Source of the DNA: Gordionus sp. m RMFG-2023
Taxonomy: Eukaryota; Nematomorpha; Gordioida; Chordodea; Parachordodidae
Length of the DNA stretch: 64,000 nucleotides
Reading direction: 5' to 3'
Assembly: GCF_954871325.1 (NCBI RefSeq)
Contig: NC_088779.1
Coordinates: forward strand, 22,136,846 to 22,200,845
The notes beneath the pieces were generated by a model. That model was not told where the DNA came from. It saw nothing but the letters and a program-made list of their open reading frames with translations, and searched no databases. The position numbers were made by a program, and so were the translations under genes. Position 1 is the first letter of the stretch. Every line of letters starts with the position of its first letter. This document shows, one piece after another, positions 36,740 through 47,720 of the stretch.

Positions 36740-36971
36740 CTAGGGATTTTACTTTAAAAAATATTAATACTTTAATCGATAATATATATTTATTTTTAAA
36801 AAAACCATTTTTCAAAAGCTTGTTATTATGCAGCAAGATATATCCTTCAAACTGAAGGTTCCTGTAAGCAGAAAAACATTTGTAAATTCCCAAATCTTTG
36901 TCTCGCACTTTCGAGATTACCCTCAGAACACTTTTGGACGGGGCTTTATCAAAGTTAGCTACTCTGCTCAT
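36740..36971 (-). CDS. Half Ig-domain exon or decayed Ig exon
   Basis: An open frame with the second half of an Ig domain: VLRVISKVRDKDLGIYKC then FSAYRNLQFEG and LLHNNKLLKN. It is the closest match to exon 5 (SSDYGIYKCFSA, HHNNMLKS). The first half (first cysteine and tryptophan) is missing. A donor CTAG|GTGAAA at 36740 would give a 53-bp intron in phase 1 leading exactly into exon 4; an alternative donor is GTTTTT near 36805. No good phase-1 acceptor was found upstream. It may be a truncated duplicate of exon 5 or an Ig domain split by an intron. Confidence 0.45.
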
Positions 36972-37009
36972 CTTTATAATTAAATAAACATGTAATTATA
37001 AATGTGTTA

Positions 37010-37330
37010 ATTTTTCAAAGTATAAAAATATTATCGCAAATTTGGAATATACAAAGGTCTCCAAAAGTTGGTTTATACTTTACCCTCCTTGATTTAAATT
37101 TGATTCGCCGCCCGCCTATGATTTTGGCGGGAAAAAATCCTCGTTTACCTATTGGTTTAAAAATATTTGCCCACTCACTTGTTCTTTCTTTTCAAATAAT
37201 TTTAGCGCCTAGTTTGGTTATTTTATTTAAATCTTTTTTATAAAAAATAAAATAAGCTAACCCTGCCCATCCCGCTACTAGTTTAAGACTGCACATGCGT
37301 TGTTATATTTCTTTTTAAAATGTAATTTCA
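37010..37330 (-). pseudogene. Degenerate small ORF with a membrane-like segment
   Basis: The minus strand reads MCSLKLVAGWAGLAYFIFYK then KDLNKITKLGAKII, one stop, and SEWANIFKPIGKRGFFPAKI before ending. The piece is less AT-rich than its surroundings and holds one hydrophobic segment. It may be a broken small membrane-protein gene. A weaker idea is a decayed Ig exon (SEWANIF, then DLCIFQIC). The opposite strand is also open for 79 codons. I do not recognise either product. Confidence 0.25.
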
Positions 37331-37339
37331 GATTTCCAA

Positions 37340-38655
37340 GTTTTATTTACTGCTCCATCCCGTATTAGAAAATAGGATTATACCTTTTTTCAAGAAAAGG
37401 TTCAGCTGGCTAGTAACCCTTTTCGCAAGAAAATTTATGGGCCCTCTACTCTAAAATTTTATATGTATATTTTTAAAAATATTATTAAATCAAATATGAC
37501 GACCGGGTTAAAACAATTACAATATTAACGCGAATAACTTTTTAACCATTGAGCATAAACACATTAAATTTGGTGTGAAGATGTATTTTTGTATCTAATT
37601 TCTTATCATGTTTATCTTTTTAAAAACCTTTCTAGTTTGACATATCTTGCAAAACGTTTTTTATGAAAAAAATTATAAAAATTACCCCTCTAGCAATCCT
37701 TCGTTAGGGTCGCCTGGAATCTGTCCCCTTTTGAATTTAAAATAATTATAAACTGAAACAAAATTGCCTCCAACAAAATGAAGGATATAATCTTATCCTA
37801 TATTGGTATACATTTTAAAATAAATGTCATATTAAATTAATTCCTGCCTAGTAAATAAATTGCCCGTTGCGCTAAATGCCGATTTTCACAAAATAATTTA
37901 ATAATAACTTGATCATTTTGAAAGACAAAACGAGCTGTGAATGCCTTGGTTATCATTAGTTCCTCATGCTTCTCCTCTCAGCTAAACAACTGTTGCCTTG
38001 TATTTATATAATGACATCTAACTGTCGTATCAACTGCTGCAAAATAACTTATAACATGGGAAATAACTCATTGTAAACATTAGCCCCGTTATAATCTTAT
38101 CAACGTTATCAAAAGGCCATATAATACCCCAGTTTAGCGACCTACCTTTGGCTTTTAGATTGGGACTTTCCCTGTATAGAATTCTTGGCCGTCTAATAAT
38201 TCTACTTGACTTTGGTTTATGGGACTAATTTTTAAAAACAAATACTCCGGCCTCCCACCAACATATTAAGCATTTTAGGAGATGGGGAAATAAATAACTT
38301 CGACTTGGATATCACAATAAGGGGTTTTACCTCAAAATACCTCTCTAGAAGCCTATGGCTCATTTCTTGTGAAACCATTCCCCCCTGGTATGATTCCTTT
38401 TTAGACGCATTTATTTAGTCGATTTTTATATATATTTTTAGTACTTTCTGTTTAGAATGATTTTCTTATTCATAATATTCATATTTAGACTTATGTTTAA
38501 AAAAAACTCTTTTGTTACATAATGGTATATGATTTTATAAATTTTAATAGTACCAATAAAAATATTTTGTGTTTTAAATTTAATCAGTTATAAGTGGTTT
38601 CGCATTAAGATTATGCCTCTGAAAGGGAAGCCTATATAATAATATTTATGGCAAA
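37340..38655. other. Intron stretch, no supported feature
   Basis: Between Ig exons 3 and 4. Base composition is slightly less AT-rich at 37680-38440, but no frame longer than about 40 codons with splice signals was seen on either strand. Confidence 0.4.
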
Positions 38656-38660
38656 ATATA

Positions 38661-38844
38661 CAGTTTTGTACAAATTTGATGGGAAAAAAAACATTTCCAT
38701 AATTATTAATTTGTCTAAAAATTATTCGACTTGCAAAAATTGTTTAAATAACAATATTATTTATACATTCTTTTCAATTTTTACAAATCAAATAAATAAA
38801 TTAGAATATATGGAAATGTTTTCTATTAAATCTGCACAACACTA
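38661..38844. mobile_element. Tc1/mariner-type MITE
   Basis: The ends CAGTTTTGTACAAATTTGAT and (inverted) TAGTGTTGTGCAGATTTAAT are flanked by TA on both sides, as in Tc1/mariner insertions. ACATTTCCATA appears inside both ends. Related partial copies: the left end at 43051 (TA then CAGTGTTGTGCAAATT) and the right end at 46706-46750 (TCTGCACAACACTG then TA). The short open frame across it is incidental. Confidence 0.7.
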
Positions 38845-39176
38845 TAATTTTAGTTCGAATGTTTTATAAAATTAAATTAAAAACAACCCACTCAAGATTG
38901 TAGGTATTACCTTAGCCCATTTCATGTTAGAGTTCAAGTTATTAAATTTAGTGGAACAATTTAATATCGCTTTAGTGCCTATCTTGACGAATTGGGACCA
39001 CGCTTTTACAACTTTTTGTAATTTTTTTTTATATAAAATGAATAGAAATAAAACATTAAATAAAATTATTTTGTATTTTTGAGGGATCTATTATTTAATT
39101 TTTTATTTATTATAGATTTAATAATTATAAAAATAAATATTTTGAAGATAAATGTTTTTTTTAAAAAAAAACTAAC

Positions 39177-39785
39177 TTGCGTTCGGTGAATCTGGGACAT
39201 TGATATTCGGAAAAAAATGTGGTGGAAAGGTTGGGAATTTTGGAAAAGGAGGTAAGGTAAAGTCCTTGAAATTAGGAAATTTTATATCTGGCGTTCGAAA
39301 AGATGGAAAAGAAAATCCTTTAAAGTCATCATCGATATCGTTTTCCATACTATCACTTAAATTTTCTGATTTGAATTCGTTTAACTCGACAATTATGATC
39401 TTGGATACCGCTAAAGAGTTATAAGAGATGGGAGGGCTAGATACACATTGGTAGGTGCCGTAGTCGGATTTACTTATGCGGGCAATGTTCAGGATGGGTC
39501 CCTTGATTTTTTTAACTTTATACGATTTAGGAATACCCTTTTTGGGGGATATACCAGTTTTCATATCAGCTATCTTTTCCCAATGCAGATCGTATTTGCT
39601 TTTAGGAGAGTTCTTACCGGCTTTGCTACCCGATTTTTCGTTCAGTTTATTACCAATTAAAGCGTTGAGCCATACAGTGCAGTCCAATTTTACCTTGGAG
39701 TTAAGATTTAAACCCATGGATTCTTTCCTATCGTAAAATCCTTGGCTAGAGTTCATTGAGTAACTATATCCGTTCGATTCAGAAC
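39177..39785 (-). CDS. Ig-domain exon 3 with a Phe/Pro-rich linker
   Basis: A 609-nt exon (203 codons' worth), acceptor ATATAAG, donor GCAA|GTTAGT, phase 1 at both ends. The Ig domain has VKLDCTVW, DLHWEKIADM and SKSDYGTYQCVSS. It is followed by about 70 residues: an acidic patch (SMENDIDDDF) and then a run of FP repeats (FKDFTLPPFPKFPTFPPHFF). The linker is unusual and gives this exon its extra length. A TAG in frame just after the donor would end the protein if the intron were retained, so a shorter secreted form is possible. Intron to exon 2 is 1.75 kb and carries a plus-strand ORF. Confidence 0.75.
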
Positions 39786-41154
39786 CTTATATGATTTATA
39801 CGAAGAATGTTTTTGTTAATTTTAATTATCAAAGAAATTTTAAATGCTTTCAATTTTTATTTCAAATGTAGCCTTTAGAATTAACTTTAAACACTGAAAA
39901 AGAATAAGTTTTATATAATTTGTATTCCGTGATCCGTGATATATAGCGCATATGCCCTATGACGTTGAATACAAGAGAGCTACGCTAGGTTTTCCTCATT
40001 TCCATCTAATTGGAACATAAGTTAATTGTGATGTAAAGTTAAAAAATATGAGGAGCCCTCTACACGTTTGTGGGCAAGCCGCACGTACTTGTACGCGTAA
40101 CATTTCGAAAAATGTTACAGACGTCCATATGCTTTAAGAAAAAGAGGGGGGCATGGCTGATCTTAAGTTTAAATTTTTTAGTGTAAGTCTTTATGATTGC
40201 TATCATTATTGAGATTTAAGGTTCATAGAATCTGAAATAAAGATGATTAAATAAAAAATTTGCCTGGTCAGTATGATATAGTATTATTTTTTTGTTGATG
40301 ATTTATCCATACAATACAGTATTACCACTTATACTTTCAAATCTTCCAAAAATTTTGCACCAACATTCAAATTTTTAAAAAAAATAATTTGATAAGTTTA
40401 AAAATTAATTTTAAACATTGGTTGTTAAAAAGGAAGAAATATTTTTTAATGTTAAACAAGTTTTACTGTGTAAATAAATGTTAGCTCAGATTAAAAAAAT
40501 GTTATAGATAAACTTACAATTTCACGTTTAAAGTACATGTTAAAATGGGATGGCAACACGGGTAAGGGAGATAGGGGATCACGTCAGCCCTAAAAGGCAA
40601 ACTGTAATATAATCAAAATGACTATAATTTTTAATAAATAATATCTATCTCATTTTATTAACTTTTATATCATAAAAGAATTATTAAAAAAATGTATTCT
40701 ACTTTTAGCTATAATAATTTTTACCGAAAAGGAAATTTTAGGAAAAAATGAGGTAAACCCGGTGAAGGTTGTACCTATATACTATGAACTAAGAAATTCA
40801 TAATTTTTGTTAATTATATATTTTTTATTAAATATTTATTTATGTAAAAATAATATTATAAAACTTAAAAATCAATTTATGGTCATAATTATCAATATTG
40901 AAATAGCTATCTGCATAAATGGCGCGTATGAACTTTTGGAGACTAGCGCGAGATCCTCATTATCTTTAAAATTTTATTTTAAGGTAGTTGAAACATATTT
41001 TTTTTGTATAAAGATATAATTTTATGTAGAATAAGATAATCTATTGTAATAAGATAGTTATTAGATTATTTGAATATTATTTTATTATTTTTGAAAAATT
41101 GTAGTATATTTGATATTGCTTTTAAGGGTTAAATTAAATCTATATATTTATTAT

Positions 41155-41376
41155 ATGGAATCCAGATCAAATTTTTTGTATAGCCAAATATTCTTAAAAC
41201 CATTAGAATTAAAAACTCTAGAAGAAAATTTGAGCCTTCACAAGAACCCCGGGCTCATAAGATCCTCGGCCTCTTGTACTTTTGGGGGACAAAGTAATAA
41301 TTCTAAGATTTCTTTTTTAACTAAGCGATCCACTTCACCCGACCATAAAATCCGGGACCCTTTACTGGACGATTAA
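41155..41376 (+). CDS. Small 73-aa ORF inside an Ig-gene intron
   Basis: ATG 41155 to TAA 41376, on the strand opposite to the Ig gene and within its second visible intron. The sequence (LELKTLEENLSLHKNPGLIR, SASCTFGGQSNNSKISF, SPDHKIRDPLLDD) is Ser- and charge-rich, and its G+C is clearly higher than the flanks, which favours real coding. The frame is open 45 nt further upstream to another ATG. It may be a complete small gene or the last exon of a longer one. I do not recognise it. Confidence 0.4.
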   Translation: MESRSNFLYSQIFLKPLELKTLEENLSLHKNPGLIRSSASCTFGGQSNNSKISFLTKRSTSPDHKIRDPLLDD

Positions 41377-41537
41377 AAAGGAATCAATACAAATTAGATC
41401 TATATGTTGGAACAATCTGGATGACCAAAAAAGTTACAACACTTTGCATATCAAAAACAAACAGAGAATATAAATAAGTTTTACTTAGTAATGATCGATT
41501 TAAGAGTTTATCAACAATAATATAAATATAATATAAC

Positions 41538-41996
41538 CTTTTAGCTTTGGCAAAATCACGAAATAAGTTGATACAAATATATCTTTAGACTTTGACTTTA
41601 TCGCTTTATTTTTTCTACCCTCGCACTGATATATCCCATAATCACTGACTTCGAAGTTAGGGATTCTCAATATTTCGAATTTTTTGTTAGTTTTTCCCTC
41701 CACCACGGCCTTTTTATTTAGCCGTTGCTTTATGCAAGGTGACGCGGGTAACAATTTATTCCAATCCAATTTACCGGGCTTATCATTCTTCGGATCATTC
41801 TTTGTCCAAAAAGAGCAATTCAAACTTTTTTGCTCACCGATTTCAGCGTACAAAACATGAGTGTTACCCTTTTGCTTTGTGACCTTACCTATATCCATGT
41901 CGGAACTGATTGTGTTAAGATTAATCTTGTCCATCTTGATAGACGATGGTGACTTTTTCGTGTCTTTGATCTTAATGACCGGAATTATTTTATCTG
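41538..41996 (-). CDS. Ig-domain exon 2 of the multi-Ig gene
   Basis: A 459-nt exon, acceptor ATTATAG, donor AAAAG|GTTATA, phase 1 at both ends. About 50 linker residues (DKIIPVIKIKDTKKSPSSIK and on) lead into an Ig domain: KSLNCSFW, KLDWNKLLP, EVSDYGIYQCEGR, last strand FVSTYFVILPKLK. The end motif VILPKLK|G mirrors VVLK|G at the end of exon 1, supporting the shared boundary. The intron to exon 1 is 379 bp. Confidence 0.78.
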
Positions 41997-42375
41997 CTAT
42001 AATACGAAAAATACATATATTAAAAAAGATCCAAATAAACTTTATGTATCATTGAAAATAAAAGAGATAACAAAAAAGATTTTTACTATTTAGGAAAGGA
42101 TGATATTGACAAAAATAAAAAGTAAATCACTTTATTTATTTATGCTAATTTGTAAATTACTTGATTAGGCTAATAATTAGCTTCTAAGTCTTACCTAAAT
42201 TTAAGCCAATTGGCATATTTTTGATTAAATTTATTAATCGAATATCAACTCTTTTTATAGTAATATTTATTTTTTGATTTTAGTTAACATTTCTCTACTA
42301 TTCTCTTTAAACGTGGTATTTATTTATTGCGAAAGTTTTTAATCATTATCTTTCGAATGTTTAAAAAAAATTTAC

Positions 42376-42828
42376 CTTTGAGGACGACAGAGATATTAAA
42401 TTTTAGAATATTAACAATCGGCCCGCTTTTTTTAGTCTTATTTCCTATCCGTGGGTTAAATCGGCAGGAAAATATATAATCATCCCCTACCAATTGAGTG
42501 AAAGTTAGATTCAAATATTCGCCATATTTTCCCGAAATATCGGATTTAACAGGGGCAACGTTCACTCGTGAATTCATCATGTAACATCTGGATTTGAACC
42601 ATACTAGTTTGCCATTTTTGTTAATCAATTTCATAGCTTTGATCATCTTGGAACAGTTAAGAACTGCACTAGCGCCATATCTCACTTTCACGATTTCATA
42701 AGTAACACTTTTGTTGTCCGAGCATCTATTTATAATTTTATGTGATTTAGGATTTCCAGTCGTTATCAAGGGCTTTTTAGTAATAAGAGGAATTTTGGTA
42801 GACATTTTCTTTAATTTTTTAAGATTTT
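42376..42828 (-). CDS. Ig-domain exon 1 (5'-most visible) of the multi-Ig gene
   Basis: A 453-nt exon, acceptor TTTTTTTTAG, donor CAAAG|GTAAAT, phase 1 at both ends. It encodes about 30 Lys/Thr/Pro-rich residues and then an Ig domain: SAVLNCSKM, KLVWFKSRC, and GDDYIFSCRFNP in place of the usual DxGxYxC. The end is NISVVLK|G. An internal ATG (42805) gives an open frame, but there is no signal peptide, so the true 5' exon lies upstream or outside the window. A GTAAGT donor near 42955 has no frame fitting phase 1. Confidence 0.75.
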
Positions 42829-43050
42829 CTAAAAAAAAATTTCGGACATTTTAAATATAGTAACTTAATTGATTATGTATGAAGTCAATGTTTAGAAAAA
42901 ATATGCATATTTAAGGTTTATGCTTAGAACTTACTTTAATTTTTTTTTATATTTTGCATATGTAACACACTACATATTTTATTATGGCTAAATAAAATGC
43001 ATTATCGGGGTTGCTTCATCTTTTTTAGATGTTTTTTTTTGTATTTACAG

Positions 43051-43150
43051 TGTTGTGCAAATTAAATTTAAAACATTTCCATATTTTTAAATTTATTTGA
43101 AAATAAAATTATTTGACTTGCAAAAAATTGTTAAAATAATCTATTATTAA
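43051..43150 (+). repeat. Left-end fragment of the Tc1/mariner-type MITE
   Basis: TA followed by CAGTGTTGTGCAAATTAAAT, then ACATTTCCATA and the GACTTGCAAAAA block, in the same order as at 38661. The right half is missing. Confidence 0.6.
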
Positions 43151-43305
43151 TAATCCTCAAAAAATGTCAATCAAATTTAACATAGTGTTTCTTTAACAAA
43201 TATTTGTCCAATGATAATCATCATAGCAATTTTAAGCCAATAGTAATTCCCATGTGATTTGTAATATGGAGAATTTCTTCAATCTTGGGCTTGGTTTAGC
43301 TGATA

Positions 43306-43810
43306 TGTGATGATGGCACTTTTAGAAATAGCAGTTTATATATCAAAGTAAATTTTTAATATTAATAAATATTTTTTAATTATTTTAGAATTAGAAAATC
43401 AAATATTTTATATTTTGAGAAACAGATTTTCCAAACTGCCTTGGCTCATTATATGGTAAGCACATAAAAATCAAAAGTCCTGCAAAATCTGCAATTTTTT
43501 TCAATTAATAAAGTTATATATATATAGATGTGATGATGGCACTTTCAGAAATAGTAGTTTATATCAAAGTAAATTTTTAATATTAATAAATAATTTTTAA
43601 TTTATTTTAGAGTGAGAAAATAAAACATTTTATATTTTGAGAAACATGGATTTCCAAACTGCCTTGGCTCATTAGATGGTAAGCACATAAAAAAAATAGT
43701 CCTGCAAAATTAGGTAATTTTTGTGCATAAGTAAATATTTGCATCTCTTTTATCTTTTCTGAAAATTCGGCCTTTCTACATGCATTCCATAGTGTTGTAT
43801 ATTTCCTCAT
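43306..43810 (+). pseudogene. PIF/Harbinger transposase relic, tandemly duplicated
   Basis: Two direct copies, 223 bp apart (blocks starting 43306 and 43529). Each carries the Harbinger DDE block: DFPNCLGSLYGKHIKIKSPA in the first and GFPNCLGSLDGKHIKK in the second (family form 'FPNCLGA.DGKH..I..P'). In the first, the catalytic Asp is Tyr. Each block is followed at once by out-of-frame sequence. No terminal repeats found. Confidence 0.72.
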
Positions 43811-44099
43811 AACTTCATAATTGTAAAATGTATGTTATTCATAATTTATTATAACATTTTTGATTAAATGTATAAGCTTTTTGTTTTACATATATATAAT
43901 TTAATTATGATTGAAGTTAACCTCCTATTATTTGTTAACTTAGAATATCTTATGTTTTAAATTTAATTTTATATTTTGTAACTAAGTAATAAATCATTTG
44001 GAAGGGTGGTGGTTTGTTTAAAATTAAATTAGGATAAACATATTTTCAGCTTGGTACTTTAATATGTATTCATGAATTTCATATAAATACCAAGAGCTA

Positions 44100-46657
44100 A
44101 CAAGTAGAATGATAGGTAAATCAGATATTTCGGCTTCATTTGATGATAATTTTGAAAATTTTTCCCAATGGCAAAATAAAGTATGTACATATTAGAAAGA
44201 TTTACTTTATATAAACCCTTACATCAGACCTATTTTTCTGGATCCAAGATAAAAATAAATTATTCTGGGTTATCCTGGGCCTGGAAAATATTTTTCACAA
44301 ATAATATGGACTTGGACGTAGCTTGAGAAACATTTTTCAAAATTAATATAGTCTTAGATTTCTGAAAAATTTTTAATTTTAAATATGGGCTAGAAATTGG
44401 CCTGAAAATTTCTTTTGAAGACATGGCCAGGCCGGTTCAAAAACCAAGGCCCATACAACTTTCATATTCTGATTGTATTTATAAATGCATTGTGACTTTT
44501 AATATATTTTATTTCAGTTCTCAACTATCAAAATTATTATGGTCTTTGGTGGGTTTGAGAAAATTTTCGCAAGTGTATGGACCTGGCTTGGGAATTTTTT
44601 TAATATTAGGCATAGGTATAATATTTACCACAGGATATTTATATGGCCCTCAGGTAAAACCTAATTTAAATATATTTTTATTCAAAAAAATAGTATTCAC
44701 TCTTAGTCTTAATGGGTTGGCCTTTGTCTAAAGTAGGGGTGAGCTGGGTTAAAATAGAATAAAAAATAGATATGGTTTTTAGAGATTTACCTTCCAGGTT
44801 TAAGGAAAAATTTTGAAAATTACTATGGGTTGGCCAGGCTTGAGAATATTTTTTTATAAAATTATTATAGGTTGGGCTGGGCTTGGAAAATATTTTTATA
44901 AATTATATTGGGCTGGGTTTGGGGAAATAGTTTTAAAATTATTATGAGCTTGGGCGCTTGAGAATTTTTTTATTATTAACTATGGGTCAGATATTGGCCT
45001 AAAACAAATTTTTTTGCATGCCTGGACTCGGCCTGATCAAAAAACCAAGGCCCATGAAAATCTGAATTTTGATTGTATTTTTAAATTCATTATGATTATT
45101 TAAATATTTTATTTTAGTTCTCAACTACCAAAATTATTATCATCTTTCATTGGGCTTGGAAGAATTTTTTAAAATTATTATGGCATTGTACTTTGCATGG
45201 GAATTTTTTTTAATATTAAATATTAGGTATCATAGGCGTAGCCAGAATTTTCTTAAGGGGAGGGGAATTAAAAAAATAGTTATGGCTTCGCCCCCAGACC
45301 CCATTTTGGGCGGGGCTTCTGCCCGCTTTTCCCCGTCCTTCGGCCGGGTTACTTTAGTCTATATATAGTCATAAAATATTTTTACAAGATAGGAGGTTAA
45401 TTTTAATAAAAAAAATAAGCCTAGAACAGATATGAAATATATTTTTAAAAGTTTATATAAAATATAATAAATTACTTGTATATACATTAATACAAAAGCA
45501 TGGTAATCACTTATTCCAAACAAGTATAAGGAGTTTATTTATAAAAAGTAAGTAAACGTATAGTTGATATTTCTCTATTATATAGAATTAGTTACAAAAT
45601 AATAGGTAAAATTCCACTTACAGACATATTTGACCTATTACAATTAATATTTTAACAAATTTTACTAATCAAGGCTCTTGATAATAAATATAGCAACAAT
45701 TTGCATTCAATTATTTAACGCCATCTATTTATTTTAAATTAAAAATGATATTAAAAATTAATCTTTATTTTATTCATCCCACTTTAAAAGATATTTTCTG
45801 ATGTCCTTATCAATATTTTATATGTAAAATATATAATTCGCTATATTGGTAAAAATTACTTGATTGTCATATGATAATTGATAAAATTAGATATACTGTA
45901 AATCTACGACATATAATATTCCACTGTTTGTATTGTGCTTTAATTTTTTTATTTAATTTATGATTTAATTCAATAGTTTTATAATTATATTTTACTTTTA
46001 TTAAGATAAATAAATTAAAATTACTCACTTTATAAAAAATAATATTTGATATATTATATTATTTAGTAATTTTATGGATCTATTATTAATAATTATAATA
46101 CATTTCACTTTTGTCTTAAGACTTATCTTTGGCTTATATTCCATTTCTTAAAAAGCATTTATGATTCACTTTTTTTATATATAAATGCTTTTTTCCAAAA
46201 ATGTATAAATTATGATGAATAGTTTTATAAAAAAATATCAACTTTTACATTCTTTCTTTCAAATTATTGTTTAAAATATTTGCATACATTTTTGGGGGTC
46301 AGGGAGTAGAGAGGACTAAGGGGGATATTTCTTATTAGCTTAAAATGATATTCATAAAAAGTGATAAATTTCTGAAGGGGGGGGGATTTCTCCTTGCCCC
46401 CCCCCCTCCCCGGCTAGTTAGGTATAAGTAATCAGTAATATTTTACAAATAATATTGGTATTATCAAGTAAAAGCTTTAAATTTATTTTTACTCAAAACA
46501 TAGTATTTACACTTAGTTTTAATGGATTGAACCTGGCCTGAAGGGGGAATGGGTAAAAAAAATAAAAATTGGATATTATTTTCAAATAACAGGTAACAAT
46601 ATCATAAAAGTAAGAAGAAAATTATCATTCCCCATCATTTTTGGAGTTATCTACTAG
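44100..46657 (+). mobile_element. Helitron C, 5'-truncated, interrupted by a hAT
   Basis: The 3' end CATTCCCCATCATTTTTGG...CTACTAG followed by T (CTAG at 46654-46657) matches the Helitron A end, and the 230 bp before it align with 7440-7698. Upstream, GGGCTTGG/GGTTGGGCT repeat blocks of the Helitron filler run from about 44100. The 5' end was not found. A hAT of the copy-1 family occupies 45231-46417. The plus-strand frame at 44423-44731 is filler. Confidence 0.75.
45231..46417 (+). mobile_element. hAT-type transposon copy 4, inserted in Helitron C
   Basis: An identical 8-bp duplication TTAGGTAT lies at 45223-45230 and 46418-46425. The left end CATAGGCGTAGCCAG is a variant of CAGTGGCGTCGCTGG. 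The right end (CCCCGGCTAG) keeps only the inner part of the repeat. Internal sequence at 45520-45740 follows copy 1 at about 1610-1810 (AAAGTAAGTA, ACAGACATATTTGA, TTTAACGCCATCTATTT), so it belongs to the same family. 1,187 bp, non-coding. Confidence 0.85.
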
Positions 46658-47395
46658 TATATTTATATATTCTTATCAACAAATTAAATAATTTTATTTA
46701 TAATGAATAAAAAAATATGGAAATTAAATCTGCACAACACTGTATTTTAGAATTTAGAGCGCAATCCCGTAATAGAGAATTCAAATAAAGGCGTTTAAAA
46801 TAAATAGGAAATAGATTTCAAATATTTTGAAAAGTATCATTTTTTGAAGAAAAAAAAATGTGTGAATCGTTCTTATATACCAGAGTTACAAAAGAAAAAA
46901 AATAATCATTATAGCTAAATTAAATATATTGATTTAATAGTTTATAATCCATTTTAAATTGATAGCTGTAATGTGTTTTTTTTTCCGGCAATATATTATT
47001 TTTACAACTTTATTTCATTTTTTGAGTGCGTTTTTAAAATTTAAAAATACAAGTTTGCCAAAAATTTATTCCAGCATGTTTAAAATACCTATATTAGGAA
47101 TTGTAGGTAATTTTACCGTTAATTTTCAAGTCATTTATAATCTATGTCAAAAATCTATGGTAAAACGAATTTTAATTAAATTAAGTTAGAAATTTTATGA
47201 TAAAATTATCTAAAATTCATAGGGTAGGTTATTCCAAACATGATGGCATACATTTCCGGTAAAATCATCTTAAATTTAATAAAACGTGCTCAAAAAATGA
47301 TTTAAAGCTGAAAAAATAACACATTGCCGGAAAAAACACATTACCTCTAACATATATACTCTCATCAAATTTAAAATAAAGTCCCCCTAATGCTG
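46658..47395. other. Intergenic stretch with repeat fragments
   Basis: 46706-46750 is a right-end fragment of the Tc1/mariner-type MITE (TCTGCACAACACTG then TA). 47220-47330 (GGGTAGGTTATTCCAAACAT, CATACATTTCC.GTAAAATCA) resembles 56086-56160 and marks an old dispersed repeat. No gene. Confidence 0.5.
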
Positions 47396-47552
47396 CACTG
47401 CATTTATAGTAAGCGCGATATGGTCAGGCAATGCGAAATTAATCGTAATCGAATCGCAACATATGTTTTTTACGCTATTAAAAATTATATTAATTAATAG
47501 CTTAATTATGTAAAATTACGTAGCGAAAATCGCGCTTACTCTAAATGCAGTG
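47396..47552. mobile_element. 157-bp MITE
   Basis: The ends CACTGCATTTATAGTAAGCG and (inverted) CACTGCATTTAGAGTAAGCG are inverted repeats of about 24 bp with one mismatch. The target duplication is unclear. It abuts the next element within a few bases. Confidence 0.7.
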
Positions 47553-47554
47553 TA

Positions 47555-47720
47555 AGGCCCCATTTATAGTGACCGCGATGATGGTTACGCTAAGCGATGT
47601 TAAATAGCTAAACACTAGCATAGCTTTATAATTTAACGAGATATATTTTTACAATTCGATTTAAGTAGCGTGATATGATGTCGCACTATTTTCTTAGTTC
47701 ACTGTAAACGAGGCATAAGA
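47555..47720. mobile_element. Second MITE abutting the first
   Basis: The left end GGCCCCATTTATAGTGACCG and the right end (inverted) TGCCTCGTTTACAGTGAAC form imperfect inverted repeats. They resemble the first MITE's CATTTATAGT core, so the two may share an ancestor. Non-coding. Confidence 0.5.

Noticed and set aside
39200-39736. Three overlapping plus-strand frames opposite Ig exon 3
   Set aside because: They are antisense to a supported exon and lack recognisable domains.
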